A stretch of 64,000 nucleotides of DNA from Gammaproteobacteria bacterium. GTDB lineage: Bacteria; Pseudomonadota; Gammaproteobacteria; DSM-16500. The notes under the pieces are model-generated. The model saw nothing but the letters and a program-made list of their open reading frames with translations. It searched no databases and had not been told where the DNA came from. The position numbers and the translations under genes are program-made. The stretch lies in assembly GCA_013816845.1 (NCBI GenBank), contig JACDDU010000002.1, positions 248,001 through 312,000 on the forward strand. Direction: 5' to 3'. Each line of letters begins with the position of its first letter. The first letter of the stretch is position 1. Shown here piece after piece: positions 63,948 to 64,000 of the stretch.

Positions 63948-64000
63948 TTCAAACTACAGGGGGAAAGTTATGCGTAAAAATTGGCAATGATTAAATCAAT

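Overview
The window looks like an AT-rich chromosome segment of a host-associated gammaproteobacterium, most likely of the Legionellales (Legionella, Coxiella, Berkiella or Aquicella type). The evidence is the combination of eukaryote-like genes (several ankyrin-repeat proteins, an F-box-like protein behind a poly-asparagine tract, a tandem SH2 protein, two cytochromes P450), many small exported proteins, and much mobile-element debris. No rRNA, intact tRNA or CRISPR array was seen.

Layout. (1) 1-2357: a two-gene leftward operon with an F390-synthetase/PaaK-type adenylating enzyme. (2) 2672-11342: a DUF1016 nuclease remnant and an intact DUF1016 nuclease, then a 6.6 kb segment bounded by two copies of a 162 bp direct repeat. 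Each copy ends in the 3' half of a tRNA-Lys gene, like an attachment site. The segment carries a methyltransferase, an alpha/beta hydrolase, a P450, broken genes and a HicAB toxin-antitoxin pair. (3) 11343-15500: remnants of an integrative or conjugative element (AlpA regulator, broken TraD/TraG-like ATPase, IS256 remnant). (4) 15581-21846: small accessory genes, a HigBA-like pair, a probable polymorphic-toxin tail followed by an array of immunity-like genes and relics, ended by an IS3 insertion. (5) 22203-26050: methyltransferase, small protein and queuosine-precursor transporter operon, then an S24-type repressor. (6) 26051-28640: two decayed REP-associated tyrosine transposases (RAYTs) with REP-type hairpins. 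(7) 28950-33771: a Rieske-oxygenase cluster with an emopamil-binding-protein (sterol isomerase)-like membrane protein. (8) 34512-62612: a HAD phosphatase, then a long run of effector-like and exported proteins. (9) 63036 onward: a PuuE-type allantoinase.

Most notable. Three ankyrin proteins (35537-37204, 46219-48195, 59046-61652) share a conserved Cys...His...Asp-x-Asn core that I read as a papain-like protease or transglutaminase-like domain. The 50771 gene encodes two SH2-like domains, each keeping the phosphotyrosine-binding arginine. The Rieske cluster holds four proteins with the D-x2-H-x4-H iron site, two of them lacking the Rieske centre, beside one protein with an intact Rieske centre and no iron site; with the EBP-like neighbour this suggests a sterol- or steroid-modifying locus. 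Functions are inferred from motifs read by eye; no database search was run.
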